Assembly: GCF_030272615.1 (NCBI RefSeq)
Contig: NC_081415.1
Location: 264,110,925-264,168,924 of the forward strand
DNA: 58,000 nt
Direction: 5' to 3'
Origin: Cryptomeria japonica
Taxonomy: Eukaryota > Streptophyta > Pinopsida > Cupressales > Cupressaceae
Numbering within the stretch: the first letter of the stretch is position 1; each line of letters opens with the position of its first letter. Shown here piece after piece: positions 22,907 through 34,598 of the stretch. The position numbers were made by a program, and so were the translations under genes. The notes under the pieces are model-generated. The model did no database searches. It was not told where the DNA came from and worked only from the letters and a program-made list of their open reading frames with translations.

Positions 22907-24634
22907 TGATGCAAAGCATCCACATACCAATAAACTAAGGGAGATCTTTCTCCCAACTCACCTATCCTATTAGGTGATAGCTCTTCACTCACTCACAAAC
23001 TCATCACAAGCCTATAGGTTACTCACAAGGCATCAACACTCCAACAACACACCCATGCTTCTAAAAAAACCTCCAACCCTTAACATACACTCAAATAGGG
23101 GAAAAAAACATGATCAAACCTCAATCCCAACTTTCCAACACTTCACCTCTACCAACACCCTTTTGGTAATCACTTACTCAACACTAATCCCTCTCTAGGA
23201 TTCCCAAACCCCACTTACAACATGTAATGGATGCTCACAAATACATATAAACCTCTTTAAATCCTTATGAGGACTTCTCAACACACTCCCTCAATGTTCT
23301 CTACCCACCAACCATCCAAGAGAACATCAGAATGCTTAATGTGGATTCACTATTTGTTGCACAATCATACAAAGTGTAGGGACAGTCATTATAACCTAGG
23401 CCAACACCTCTCTCCAGGGATTCCTAACACTTCCAATGGTTGCTAAGTACTCCAAAACACCTTGCCCAATTGTCCTCCATTCATCAAACTCACTCATTAC
23501 ATCATAATCTCAAAATTTTAGTCCACTAGTTCCTTAGGATAACAACATACCTAGTTTTGGGACAGCCATAAAATGGTGAGTATTTTGGCCAATAAAGGGT
23601 GAAAAACACTTGATTAGGGTCTAAAATAACCCCTAAAACCTAACCAATACTTAAACCAACCTTTGGGAGCCCGATATTGCATGTATATCAACCCACACAT
23701 CACCAACTTGTTGCCTTTTGCAGACCGAGACACAAAAATTAGGTTTTGTGTCACCCTTAGCACATTCCAAAACTAGTAGGGAGCCCTGAAAAATAATTTA
23801 CATGAAATAAAATAATATAATACATTTTTTCACCCATTTTGAGGGTTTTACATTGAATACAAATAAAATTTTACTTCTTTTTATGCTTGTTGCCAACCCT
23901 AGGTAGGGTTTGGATAGTTTTTACTAAAATTGCTATAACTTTCTCAAAACCAAATGAAATTAAATGAAACTAAAAGGGAAATTTTATAAATTAAATGATA
24001 TATCATATCCTATGGATTATCAAGGAAATTTAATATATATTAATGGTGAAGAAATATGTGAGAACAGACTATAATATTCAGAAAATTCAAGAAAATTGCA
24101 GAGAACTTCAAGTTTTTTTATTATTTTCCTCAATGAGATCATCAACCAACCCCCAAAAAAATGTGTAAAGGGAATTTTAAACACTTTTAAATCCTCCCAT
24201 ATTGGAAACCAACTTCACTAACAATCACTTAATTTCCCTTTTCAAACACAAAAGTTGTTTTGACAACTTGTTGACAATTTTGACAATTTTGCTCCACATT
24301 GCACCTAGACTTGATCCATGACTCCCATGACTCAATATTAATTGAAATAGGTACAAATAGTAAAAAAAGACCCTTAAATACCATAAAAAAACAATTTTGA
24401 CCCATTGAGAACTATTTCCCACAAAATGGTAACTTTTGATAATTTGATAATTTTTTAGTAATATTGACAACATGACCCTACTAGGACTTATCTAACATTC
24501 GATGGTCTTAATGACCTTATTAAATAACATGTGTTATTTAAAGAACTTATTGATCACTTTTCACTCTTAAAAACACAAAGGTTTCCTAATTTTCCTCATA
24601 GAGGCTTGATGGCAACTTAGGTGCTCCTACACCA
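22907..24634 (-). repeat. 3' LTR of the minus-strand chromovirus
   Basis: 1728 bp, ending on the plus strand with CTCCTACACCA. It matches 34599-36318 over its whole length. The plus strand is pyrimidine- and A-rich (CTCAC, CCAACC words). The frame at 24225-24473 has no function I can see. Confidence 0.88.
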
Positions 24635-25108
24635 TACAACCCCCTATAAGAGATCTCATGACCCATGAGTCGATTCTTATGCTTGCTCCACATTTCTTCT
24701 CTGATGCTCCATGTCTTCCCCATGATATTTGGGCTGAAAATTTCTTCCATGGAATCAAAGACTCATGCTGAGAACTATAGCCTCTATGCACTCCTTGCCA
24801 TGATTGATTGCTTGCAACTAGACCTGCTCTTGGCTTGTCATCCTTCCTTGTTGTCTTCCATGTTGGAATACCCGCATTCCAAACCTCACATGAGTCTCCT
24901 TGAACTTTTTTAATGGTATAAACTGATTTCCTTTCAAATATTGTTTGTTCTAGAGGAAAAACAATAGTCCCCACTAAGATTGTATCTTCTCCTCTCCAAC
25001 CACCTTGAGACTACTTGCAAACCTACTCTTTGACCTTCTCATGATCCCTCTTATGCACCACCATCTGATCTCCATTACTCAAACCTCAAACCACCTTCAA
25101 ATTATGAT
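24635..25108 (-). other. Residual 3' interior of the minus-strand chromovirus
   Basis: 474 bases between its 3' LTR and the nested insertion. No RT, RNase H, integrase or chromodomain motif is present. A minus frame of 115 codons (24627-24974) is open but unrecognisable and runs into the LTR. It is probably untranslated sequence. The purine-rich end (ATAGGGGGTTG in the minus sense) next to the LTR may be the decayed polypurine tract. Confidence 0.5.
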
Positions 25109-25113
25109 CTTTA
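25109..25113. repeat. Left target-site duplication CTTTA of the nested chromovirus
   Basis: CTTTA; partner CTCTA at 32977-32981 (4/5). Confidence 0.7.
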
Positions 25114-26744
25114 TGGATCAAGGCACCTAACACTCCAAGCATACAATTTTGTTTTCTTCTAATTTTTGTGTGTTGTCATTTATGATGTAATAATGGACCA
25201 ACCATTTGGAACTCAGTAGAGCCATGGTTGAGTTGTCCAAGTTTTGATTGGGTCATTTGTGTTCAGGATGCTATCAACCTAAGAAGTTGTAATGATAATG
25301 TTGATCATAGGAGCAGTACTCTAGATCATTTCCATCATGGAATGGGGGTCTAATGTATTGTGTTTAGGTCTTTCAGGATGATTGAGGGCCTTTGGGAGCC
25401 TTGGAATGCATTAGAATGAAAAGTTGCATCTTAGGTGTCAAAGATGTAAAAGTTGTTGAGCAACTTTTTGCAACTTTTCGCAAAAGTTGCATTTTTTTTA
25501 TGATTGGCATTGAAAATTTGGTTGAAGCAACTAAACCATTGGAATATAAGCCAAAATATACTTCATTGTACGGGTTGGAGAATCTGGAGTACAAGATCAA
25601 GTTTTCTGTTTTCAAGTAATCTTGTCTATTCACCATTTTTGATAGTTTTTTATTATTTTCATTGCATTGTACGGTCTAGTAAGGACTTGTAAAAGAAATA
25701 TAATTGCAGGGCATGAGTGATTGTTGAGTGTACTTTTCAAAAAGGTATATTAGTAAGTTTCTTTGTGTTTGGTTGTAGAGATCTCATTCATTCTCTGTAA
25801 CTAGGTGTAAAACCCTTGCAAAGTAGGGTTTAAGAGCAAAATGACTCTAACCTGAGCATCCATTGATGGAACCAATTGAAATTAAATGGAATGCTAGGTT
25901 AGGGTCTATAAATATGATTAGATTAGGTTTTTTTTGTCTTGTAGGCCTTTGTGGAGGAGCTACAATGAAGCCCTAGGCTCACTGCTAGGAGTTGGTGAGT
26001 TAGGATAGCAGAAGATGTGCAAATTCTGAGAACATGTGGATTGGTGGAAGAGAAATGGACCCATGGTTTGAAAGCCCTATGAATTACCTTCAAGAATCCT
26101 TAATTTATTTGATGTAGTGATTTTGACTAGTGAAGCTTTCCAAAGATATCTTTCCCAGTCACCCGGGTAGGCAAAAACCCTTGAAATTAGGACAAATTTG
26201 GTTCTCATATGTGTGATTAAAACCCAAGTGAAAATTTGCAAAATTGTTTGTATCCCTGATAAGGGTATCCAAATCTGTAATTTATTTATTTATGGCCTTG
26301 TTTGGGAAGTTTTGAAAACAAGTCCTTAAAACCGGTCTAGGAGGGCTAATTGAATTAGGCCTATTTGTAACTGGTAGAGTCAAAGTGAGGTTGGAAAAGC
26401 TTGGCGATGGGACCAAAGGTGCTAAAACCCCTAAAATACTTCAAAGGAAGTATCTAAATGCATATTGAACCCATTGTAGGAGTTGGTGTGTTGTGATCCT
26501 TACAGGAATTGTTGGAGCCCTAGGAGTGGTGTGTAGAGATTGAGGTGGCAACCTCAATAGGAGGAGTAGATTGTCTAAGATCAGTGGCTATGCCTTAGAG
26601 GCAAGCCAAAATGGATTAGACCTTGGAGGTATAGATAGAAAAACCCCAATCAAGTGCCATTGGATGGGCTTGAGGAGTTAGAGGGTTGAGTAAGCCAAGA
26701 AACCAAGAAGGTGAATAGGATTAGCTCCAAGAATCTCTGCATCA
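25114..26744 (+). repeat. 5' LTR of the nested chromovirus
   Basis: Starts TGGATCAAGGCACC (the 3' copy has TGGTGCAGGGCACC) and ends CTCTGCATCA. It shares terminal sequence TGGTGNAGG and GCATCA with the LTRs of the enclosing element, although the bodies differ. Confidence 0.88.
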
Positions 26745-26747
26745 AAG

Positions 26748-26759
26748 TGGTATGAGAGC
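26748..26759 (+). other. Primer-binding site of the nested chromovirus
   Basis: TGGTATGAGAGC, one mismatch from the initiator-Met PBS TGGTATCAGAGC, three bases after the 5' LTR. Confidence 0.85.
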
Positions 26760-26814
26760 CATTCTTTGAAAGATTTGGTGTATGCCAGATTGTGAAGAAT
26801 TAGAATAAAGTTCA

Positions 26815-27847
26815 ATGCCTCCAAAGGAAATGACTCTAGAATCCATCCGACAGATGGTGGTAGAGATGATAGAAGGATTGAAGGATGCGGAAGGAAGTAA
26901 AGGAACCAGAGATGTTAAGAAGGAGAAGGGAAAGGTTAAGATGGAATGGGGAGATGAGATAGATGAAGAAGTGGGAGATGGAGAGGAACAAGTAGTACTA
27001 GCAATGCCTCAAGACAAAAAGCTATTCTTGGATGTAGTCAAATCCATCTCCAAAGATAACTTGGATGGATTACCCACCTATACAGGAAATCTCAATGTAA
27101 AAGAGCTGCTATATTGGATAAAGGCCCTAAATAATAATTTTGATTATAAGGAGGCAGCAGAGGAGAAAAGAGTAAATGTGGCCAAGTCAAGATTGAGAGG
27201 ATCAACATTAGTTTGGTGGAATATGATGCAATAAGAAAGGATACAAGAAGGTAAGAAGAAGATAACTTCATGGGAGTGTATGAAGATAAGGCTTAAGGCT
27301 CAATTCCTACTAGGGGATTATGAAGTTCAAATCCACAAGAAACTGCAAAATATGAAACAAAGGGAGCTAGATGTCAATACAAACACTGAGGAATTCCACA
27401 AACTTAGTTTGAGGGCTAGGAAGTATGAGAATGAAGTGGAGAAATTGGCTAGGTACATGAATGGCCTTAGAAAAAACATACAAGATGAGATAAGTATCCT
27501 CACACTAGACACTGTTCACAACTGTTTTCCATTGGTATTAAGGGTAGAGGAGAAGATCAAGAGGAGAAGTGAGAAAAACTAGAAACATAGAGGTGGTAAA
27601 AACTTAAGAGGCAGAGGAACCTTTGGTAGAGGACAAAATACTCCAAGAAGGAAGTGGGGACTTACAAAGAGGAACATATAGAGGATCCTTTAAAGGAAGG
27701 AGCAATTTTAGGGGCAGGTTTGGAAGCTCAGGAAGAGGAAATACAATATTCATCAGTAGGTGTTATCACTACAATCAAGTAGGACATACCATGAGTAGGT
27801 TCCCGGGAAAGCCTCAAGTACAACAAGCTCATACATGGGTGAAATAA
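26815..27847 (+). pseudogene. gag: gag of the nested chromovirus (broken)
   Basis: Gag forms the virus-like particle that packages element RNA. The frame starts MPPK, 71 bases after the LTR, as in the enclosing element. The N-terminal part is acidic. The capsid-like core reads LPTYTGNLNVKELLYWIKAL, then SRLRGSTLVWW, KLQNMKQREL and LARYMNGLRKNIQDEI, all typical of plant gypsy gag. Two in-frame stops (27232 and 27580) interrupt it. A frameshift leads into an Arg/Gly-rich tail (GRSNFRGRFGSSGRG) and a degenerate zinc knuckle, CYHYNQVGHTMSRF, in which the second and last cysteines are lost. Confidence 0.85.
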
Positions 27848-28542
27848 GGACACAATTCATGCAAGAGGAGGACACTCAAAGTGAGACATCTCCAATCAGC
27901 AAGGTAGGGTCAGTGACAGATGGAGAAAACTTAATGATGAGAAGAACAATGCTCAAGATACCCCAAGCTCAAAATCCACCACAGAGGAAAAGTTTGTTTA
28001 GGACCACTTCTAAGTCACATGGGAAAATTTGTAAGGTGATTGTGGATTTGGGTTCCACTGAGAATATTGTCTCAGTTGAAATGGTGGATAAACTCAAATT
28101 GAAAATATTGCCTCACCTCACTCCTTACAATGTATCATGGCTCAACCGGGGTCAACATGTCTTAGTTGATGAACAAGCATGGGTGGACTTTGAAATTGGT
28201 GAGTATAGGGACAAACTACTATGTGACATATTGCCTATGGATGCTTGTCATCTGCTTTTGGGCCATCCATGGAAATATGATGTGAGAGCTTGTCATAATG
28301 GAGAAAAGAATAACTATCTCATCACCAAGAATGGGAAGAAGTACCAAATGAATCCACTACCTAATCCAAAGGAGGAAAACAAAGTAGGATCAAGTATGAT
28401 GTTGATGAGAGGTAAAGAGTTCCTTAAGGTGTTAAAGCAAGACGGTCATCAAGGCCATGCTATAGTGTTGAAGCCTACAGATGAAGCTAAGGAATATCTA
28501 ATGACTGAAGTGCCTCAAGAGGTGCAAGGTCTACTAAAGTAA
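27835..28542 (+). pseudogene. Protease region of the nested chromovirus
   Basis: Aspartic protease that matures the Gag-Pol polyprotein. The active-site region reads KVIVDLGSTENIVS, where the usual D-S/T-G triad is changed to D-L-G. The flap and second half, VDFEIGEYRDKLLCDILPMD then HLLLGHPWKYD, are well kept. 235 codons are open, in a different frame from the preceding zinc-knuckle segment. Ends with a TAA at 28540. Confidence 0.85.
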
Positions 28543-29480
28543 TATGAAAAATTTATAGGAGATGACATGCCTGATTCTTTACCTCCAATGAGAGATGTAA
28601 ACCATCAAATAGACTTAATACTAGGGGCAAATCTGCCTAACAAAGCTTGTTATAAAATGACACCTATTCAAAATAGAGATTGCCAAACAAGTGCAAGAAC
28701 TCTTGGACAAAGGGTTTATTAAAAAGAGTTTGAGTCCATGTGTTGTTCCTACTATGCTAGTGCCTTAAAAAGGAGGAAAATGGAGAATGTGCATTGACTC
28801 AAGAGAAATCAATAAGATCACTATAAGGTATCGGTTTCCCATTGGACAATCTAGGTGCAACAAGCTACTTCACAAAGGTGGACTTGAAGTCTGGTTATAA
28901 TCACATAAGAATCAGACTTGGTGATGAATGGAAGACAACCTTTAGAACCAATGCAGACCTATATGAGTGGTTGGTGATGCCATTTGGTCTCACCAATACA
29001 CCTAGTACCTTCCAAAGGCTCATGAATGAAGCCTTAGTTGAGTATATTGCTAGATTTGTTATTGCGTATCTTGATGACATTTTGATCTTCAACAGGTCCA
29101 AGGAGGAACACCTTAAGAATGTGGAGATGGTCTTGAAGAAGTTGAAGGAGGCTCAACTCAAAATCAACCTTGAAAAATGTGAGTTCTTTAAAATGGAGCT
29201 AGTTTACCTTGGTTTTGTTATTTCTCAAGGATGTTTAAAGATGGATCCAAGTAAGGTAGAAGCAATACTTAATTGGCCTATACCCAGGGGAAATAGTGAT
29301 GTTAGAAGTTTTCATGGAATGGCATCTTTTTATAAGAAGTTCATGAGAAAATTTAGCCATGTTTGTGCTCCTATACTCAACGCCATTAAAGGAGGGATTG
29401 AGTGTCACTTTAAGTGGATAGAGGAAGACAATAAGGGGTTTGAACTGTTGAAATCTAAGATAGCAGAGCTGCCAACCCTT
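28543..29480 (+). pseudogene. Reverse transcriptase of the nested chromovirus
   Basis: Copies element RNA into DNA. The early part (28543-28841: HQIDLILGANLPNKACYKM, then VQELLDKGFIKK and [11 protein letters not shown]) lies in two other frames, showing at least two frameshifts. From 28842 the frame is open: [17 protein letters not shown] (first catalytic Asp), then MPFGLTNTPSTFQRLMN, and YLDD at 29067-29078 with both catalytic Asp present. The thumb reads CEFFKMELVYLGFVIS. Confidence 0.92.
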
Positions 29481-30062
29481 AGATTGCCTGATTTTAATCA
29501 ATTGTTTATAGTAGAATGTGATGCTAGCCAAAGGGTAATAAGGGTAGTTTTAAGCCAAGAGAGTCACCCTATAGCCTTCTTCTCGGAGAAGTTAAATGAA
29601 GCTAAGAAAAGTTACTCCACATATGACTTGTAGTTATATGAAATGGTACAAGCATTGAAGAAATGGTGTCATTACTTGCTGCCCAAAGAGTTTATAGTTT
29701 TCACTGATAGCCATGCCCTTAGTTTCCTCAATGGGTAGGAGAAGTTGAACCAGAGACGCCTAAAGTGGGTTGAATACCTACAATCCTACACCTTCACTTT
29801 TAAGCACAAAAAGGGCACAACAAACAAGGTAGTTGATGCACTAAGTAGGAGAGTCATGACTATGCAGGAGATACAATTGCAAGGTGTGGGTTTGAGTGAG
29901 TTAAAAGACCTCTACAAGGATGATAAGGATTTTGCAGAGATATATATTGTTTGTTCTGATTTCTCTAACACCTCTCATGTCTCTTATTTAGAATATATGA
30001 TACATGAGGGTTTGTTGTTCAAAGGACATCTTCTTTGCATTCCCCAATGTTCTATGAGATAA
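29481..30062 (+). pseudogene. RNase H and connection region of the nested chromovirus
   Basis: Ribonuclease H removes the RNA template. VECDASQRVIRVVLSQ carries the first catalytic Asp, AFFSEKLNEAKKSYSTYD follows, and VFTDSHALSFL holds a later Asp. TAG codons at 29631 and 29736 and a TAA at 30060 interrupt it, yet the frame is the same as RT and integrase. The end, HKKGTTNKVVDALSRR, is the usual end of this domain. Confidence 0.85.
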
Positions 30063-30863
30063 AACATTATCCAAGAGAAGCATCAAGGAGGTCTAGGAGG
30101 TCATTTTGGCATAGATAAGACTTTGCAGTTTTATTATTGGCCCAAGTTGCAATCAAAAGTGAGAAGGTTTGTAGAGAAATGCACAATTTTCCAAAAATAA
30201 AAAGGATCATCAAGTAATGCAGGTCTATATCAACCCATGGTCGTACCTCAGAGGCCTTGCGAATGTTTGAGCATGGATTTTGTGTTACGCTTGCTAAGAA
30301 CTCCAAAGGGATTTGATAGTGTGTATGTGGTGGTAGATAGGTTCATCAAAATGGCACATTTCATACCTTGCAAGAGCACCAATGATGCCACCTACATTGC
30401 AGGCCTCTTTTTCAAAGAGATAGTCATAATTCATGGTCTTCCAATCGGCATTGTTAGTGACAGAGATGTGAAGTTCCTAAGCCACTTTTGGAGGACGCTT
30501 TGGAGAAAGTTGGGCACCAAGTTATCCTTTTCATCTACCTATCATCCTCAAACAAATGGTCAAACAGAGGTAGTTGACAAATCATTGGGTAACTTGCTAA
30601 GATGTCTTACAAAACAACATGGGCGGACTTGGGATTTAGTACTCAGTCAGGAAAAATATGCATACAATAACTTAGTGAACTGAAGAACAGGTAAAAGTCC
30701 CTTTGAGATAGTGTATGCATTTCATCCTAGGGGAATATTAGAGCTCAGAGATCTTAGTTCTATGGCACCCAAGAGTGCACAAGGTGAGAACTTTGTAGAA
30801 GGTATCAAAGAAGTGCATGATAAGGTAAGGCAAACCTTACAACAAAAATCCAAGTAGTATAAG
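30063..30863 (+). pseudogene. Integrase of the nested chromovirus
   Basis: Inserts the DNA copy into the chromosome. The zinc-binding start has EKHQGGLGGHFGIDKT, but the CxxC is reduced to one Cys (KCTIF). The core shows the D-D-E residues: SMDFVLRL, then SDRDVKFLSHFW, and HPQTNGQTEVVD. Stops lie at 30198, 30681 and 30855, all in the same frame. The region 30684-30863 continues with GKSPFEIVYAF-type sequence. Confidence 0.9.
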
Positions 30864-31352
30864 GTGCATGCTAATAAAACAAGAAGGAATGTGCAATTTA
30901 AAGTTGGAGACTTGGCATTAGCATACCTAAGGAAGGAGAGACTTCCAAAAGGGAAGTCTACCAAGCTATTAATGAAGAAGATTGGACCTCTCAAGGTGGT
31001 GCACAAATGTGGACAAAATGCATATGAAGTTGAACTTCCTCCCACCTTGGGTATTTCTCCTATATTCAATGTTTGTGATCTCTATCCATACAAGGTAGAG
31101 TCACAAACAAATCGGTTGGACATGTCATCACCGGTTAATGAATATTAGGTGAGGGATTTGCCACCAAGCCAACCGGTCAAGTTAGAGAGTATCTTGGACA
31201 CCAAGGTAGTAAAGAAGACAAGGAAGGGAGTCTAAGAGAATTATCTTATCAAGTGGGAAGGTTTACCTGATTTAGATGCTATGTGGATGTTAGAATCAGA
31301 TATACTTCAGCATGGAGTGGAGATTGTAGACCTCTTAACTCAAGGGACTTGA
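30864..31352 (+). pseudogene. Integrase C-terminus with chromodomain
   Basis: The GPY/F-type module reads KKIGPLKVVHKCGQNAYEVE. After stops at 31146 and 31233, in the same frame, comes a chromodomain: ESILDTKVVKK, then NYLIKWEGLPDLDAMWMLES. It ends at a TGA at 31350. In chromoviruses this domain steers insertion toward particular chromatin. Confidence 0.85.
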
Positions 31353-31361
31353 GTTCTTTGT

Positions 31362-31373
31362 CCCAAGGGAGTA
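31362..31373 (+). other. Polypurine-tract-like sequence
   Basis: CCCAAGGGAGTA directly before the 3' LTR. The purine core AAGGGAG is short, so the call is tentative. Confidence 0.5.
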
Positions 31374-32976
31374 TGGTGCAGGGCACCTAACACTCCAAGC
31401 ATACAATTTTGTTTTCTTCTAAGTTTTGTGTGTTGTCTTTTATGATGTAATAATGGACCAATCTTGTGGGACTCAGTAGAGCCATGGTTGAGTTTTCCAA
31501 GTTTTGATTAGGTCATTTGTGTTCAGGATGTTATCAACCTAAGAAGTTGTAAAGATAATGTTGATCACATGAGTAGTACTCTAGATCATTGTCATCATGG
31601 AATAGGGGTCTAATGTATTGTGTTTAGGTCTTATAGGATTCTTGAGGGCCTTTGGGAGCCTTGGAATGCATTAGAATGAAAAGTTACATCTCAGGTGTCA
31701 AAGATGTAAAATTTGTTGAGCAAATTTTTGCAAAAGTTGCATTTTTTTTATGATTGGAATTAAAAAGTTGGTTGAACCAACTAAAACATCAACATATAAG
31801 CCAAAATATACTTCATTATATTGGTTGGATAATCTTGAATGCAAGAACATTTTTTGTGTTTTCAAGTAATCTTGTCTTTTCACCATTTTTTACAGTTTCA
31901 TTGCATTGTACAATCCAGTAAAGACGTCAGAGAAATCTCATTGAAGGGCATGAGTGATTGTTGAGTTTACTTTTCATCAAGGTATATTAGTAAGTTTTTT
32001 TTTTTTTGGTTGCAGAGATCTCATTCATTCTCTGTAACTAGGTGTAAAACCCTTGCAAAGTAGGGTTTAAGAGCAAACTAGCTCTAACTTGAGCATCCAT
32101 TGATGGCACTAGTTGAAATCAAATTGAATGATAGGTTAGGGTCTGTACATATGATTAGAGTATGTTTTTTTTTCTTGCAGGCCTTTGTGGAGGAGCTACA
32201 ATGAAGCCCTAGGCTCACTGCTAGGAGTTGGTGAGTTAGGACAACAAAAGATGTGCAAATTCCGAGCACATGTGGATTGGTGGAAGAGAAATGGACCCAT
32301 GGTTTGAAAGGCCTATGAATTCCCTTCAAGAATCCTCAATTTATTTGAGTTGATGATTTTCAATAGTGAATCTTTCCAAAGATATCTTTCCCAGTCACCT
32401 AGGTAGGCCAAAACCCTTGAAATTAGGACAAATTTGGTTCTCATATGTGTATGGAAAACCTAGGTACAAATTTGCAGAATTGTTTGTATCCTTGAAAAGG
32501 GAATCCAAATCTGTAATTTATTTGTGGCCTTGTTTGGGAAGTTTTGAAACCAAGTCCTTAAAACCAGTCTAGGAGGGCTAATTGAATTAGGCATATTTGT
32601 AACCGGTAGAGTCAAAGTGAGGTTGGAAAAGCTTGGAAATGGGACCAAAGGTGATAAAACCCCTAAAATACTTCAAAGGAACTATCTAACTGCATATTTA
32701 ACCCATTGTAGGAGTTCATGTGTTGTGATCCTTGTAGGACTTGTTGGAGCCCTACAAGTGGTGTGTAGAGATTGAGGTGGCAACCTCAATAGGAGGAGTA
32801 GATTGTCTAATATCAGTGGCTATACCTTGTATGAAAGCCAAAATGGATCAGACCTTGGAGGTCTAGATATAAAAATCCCAATCAAGTTCCATTGGATGGG
32901 CTTGAGGAGTTAGAGGGTTGAGTAAGCCAAGAAACCAAGAAGGTGAATAGGATTAGCTCCAAGACTCTTTGCATCA
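31374..32976 (+). repeat. 3' LTR of the nested chromovirus
   Basis: Starts TGGTGCAGGGCACC and ends CTTTGCATCA; aligned throughout with 25114-26744, with small deletions. Confidence 0.9.
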
Positions 32977-32981
32977 CTCTA
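32977..32981. repeat. Right target-site duplication CTCTA
   Basis: Partner of CTTTA at 25109-25113. Confidence 0.7.
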
Positions 32982-33021
32982 TCAACCTCACTCCTTGATG
33001 CATCTTCAATTTTGTTGGTCT

Positions 33022-33495
33022 CTAATTCATTGTCTTTGACAAACTCTTTCTTATCCACCAAGATGATCTTTGCTCTGAGACAAAAGTTCTCCCATCCTTA
33101 TTGATGGTGTATGTTTTAGAATATCCATCATACAAAGCTTTCCTATCAAATTGCCATGGCCTTCCTAAAATTAGGTGACAAGAATCCATGGGCAAAATGT
33201 CACACAAAACCCTATCCTTATATTCTCCAATCTGAAAATAAATATAAGCTTGTTCATCTACCAAAAGAGATTTATTATCACTTACCCAAGATGCTTTGCA
33301 AGGATTTTGATGAGGAATTATTTCTAGATTCAATGTATCCACCATTTCCCTAGACATCATATTATCTGTTGAACTAGAATCTATTACCATCTTACATACT
33401 TTACCTTTGCTTTTGCAATCGGTCCTAAAGAGTGATCTCCTTTGTGTAATCTCCTTGTCCTTGGATGTCTTCAAGAATGTTCTCCTTAGCATCAA
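33022..33495 (-). pseudogene. Protease of the minus-strand chromovirus
   Basis: 157 codons. The active-site region reads KMVIDSSSTDNMMS, with the Gly of the D-S-G triad changed to Ser. It continues VDEQAYIYFQIGEYKDRVLC and HLILGRPWQFDRK. Similar in layout to the protease at 27835-28542. The frame decays after TINKDGRTF, near the point where the nested element has inserted. Confidence 0.85.
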
Positions 33496-34536
33496 TGCTT
33501 CTCTAACTTCTTGTTCACATCCTCTTCTTGCACAAGTTGTGCCCTCTTCTCACTTCTTATTTCACCTCCTGATGATGAACCTTGTCTTTTTGGACACTTG
33601 AATGTTGGGTGACCAACTTGCTTACAATTTTAGCACCTTCCTATGAATATTATAAAATTTCTACCTCCTCCAAACCTACCTCTTGTGCCGCTAAATCCTC
33701 CTCTAAAATCAATAGCTCGTTATTACCTTTCTTGTGTCTCCTTGGTCTTCTTGAGTCTATCTTGTTCCTCTTCTTCTTTTGGTGTTTCCTCTACCTCTTC
33801 CTTGTCTCTCTAGCCTTTTTTGCAACTTCTCGTCAACTTTCATAGCCAACTTATAGAACTTCTCTACCATTCTTATTGTTGTGAGACTAAGTTCATCTTG
33901 AATATTGTACCTCAAACCATTAAGGTACCTTGCCACCTTCTCTTCATCATCTTCCTCATGTGCTACTCTTATATCCAGCTTATGAAATTCTTATATGTAT
34001 TCTTGCACATACATATACTTTTGCTTCATAGTTTGTAGCCTTTTATATAACTGAACATTGTAGTCATTGGGTAAGAACTTTTCTTTCAACTTCTCCACCA
34101 TCTTGTTCCATGAAGTTATCTTTGGTTTGTCCTTCTTCCACATATCAGCTTTCACATAATCCCACCAAAGTAGAGCATGTCCTTTCAATCTTGACTTATC
34201 CACCTTCACCTTTTGATTATCTTCCACTTCACATTCAAATTAGTTTTCCAATGCTCCAATCCAATCTATGAGTTCTTCTCCATCTAGTTTTCATCCATAC
34301 ATTGGTAAATATGCTTTAGCATTGTGATCACCTTCCTTCATTTCCTTTAGGAGCCTAGCTGTCCTTGCTTCCTCCGGATTCAAATCTACCTCTTGAGGGA
34401 CTTCATTCTCAAAATATTATTCTAGTTCACTCTCACCTTCATTAGTTCTTCTTCTCCTATCTCTAGCTTCCAATGTAACCTTCTCTTTTAGGGCTTTCAA
34501 TTCCCTAGCAACTATTGATCCACCTTTTGGAGGCAT
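33496..34536 (-). pseudogene. gag: gag of the minus-strand chromovirus (broken)
   Basis: It starts MPPKGG at 34536, about 60 bases after the LTR, as in the nested element. In-frame stops separate the segments YLPMYG and GEELIDWIGALEN, then KSRLKGHALLWWDYVKADMW, EKLKEKFLPNDYNVQLYKRL and VARYLNGLRYNIQDEL. A zinc knuckle near 33605-33635 (NCKQVGHPTFKC) has a stop within its first Cys pair. These are the usual capsid and nucleocapsid parts of a chromovirus gag. Confidence 0.85.
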
Positions 34537-34583
34537 CTTGCCTTCAAGATCACAAATTCTATCTTCAAGTAACCTAATCTCTT

Positions 34584-34595
34584 GCTTTGATAAAA
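34584..34595 (-). other. Degenerate primer-binding site of the minus-strand chromovirus
   Basis: In its own sense TTTTATCAAAGC, three mismatches from TGGTATCAGAGC, three bases after the LTR end. Position and spacing match the nested element. Confidence 0.6.
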
Positions 34596-34598
34596 ATT

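Larger units (their letters stand above)
25114..32976 (+). mobile_element. Nested chromovirus (Ty3/gypsy with chromodomain), plus strand
   Basis: LTRs 25114-26744 (1631 bp) and 31374-32976 (1603 bp) both begin TGG and end GCATCA. In their first 265 bases I count about 18 differences (near 7%). A Met-type PBS with one mismatch follows the 5' LTR after three bases. The gene order gag, protease, RT, RNase H, integrase, chromodomain is that of plant chromoviruses. All genes carry stops, and gag-protease also carries frameshifts, so it cannot move by itself. It is inserted head-to-head inside the minus-strand chromovirus between that element's protease and its 3' end. Confidence 0.92.

Noticed and set aside
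22907-24634. LTR pair 22907-24634 / 34599-36318 belonging to the plus-strand chromovirus
   Set aside because: The plus-strand element has its own LTR pair, PBS and target duplication; gag and protease facing the other way belong to these outer LTRs.
24627-24974. 115-codon minus frame as a gene
   Set aside because: It spans an LTR border, has no motif, and lies where a retroelement 3' untranslated region is expected.
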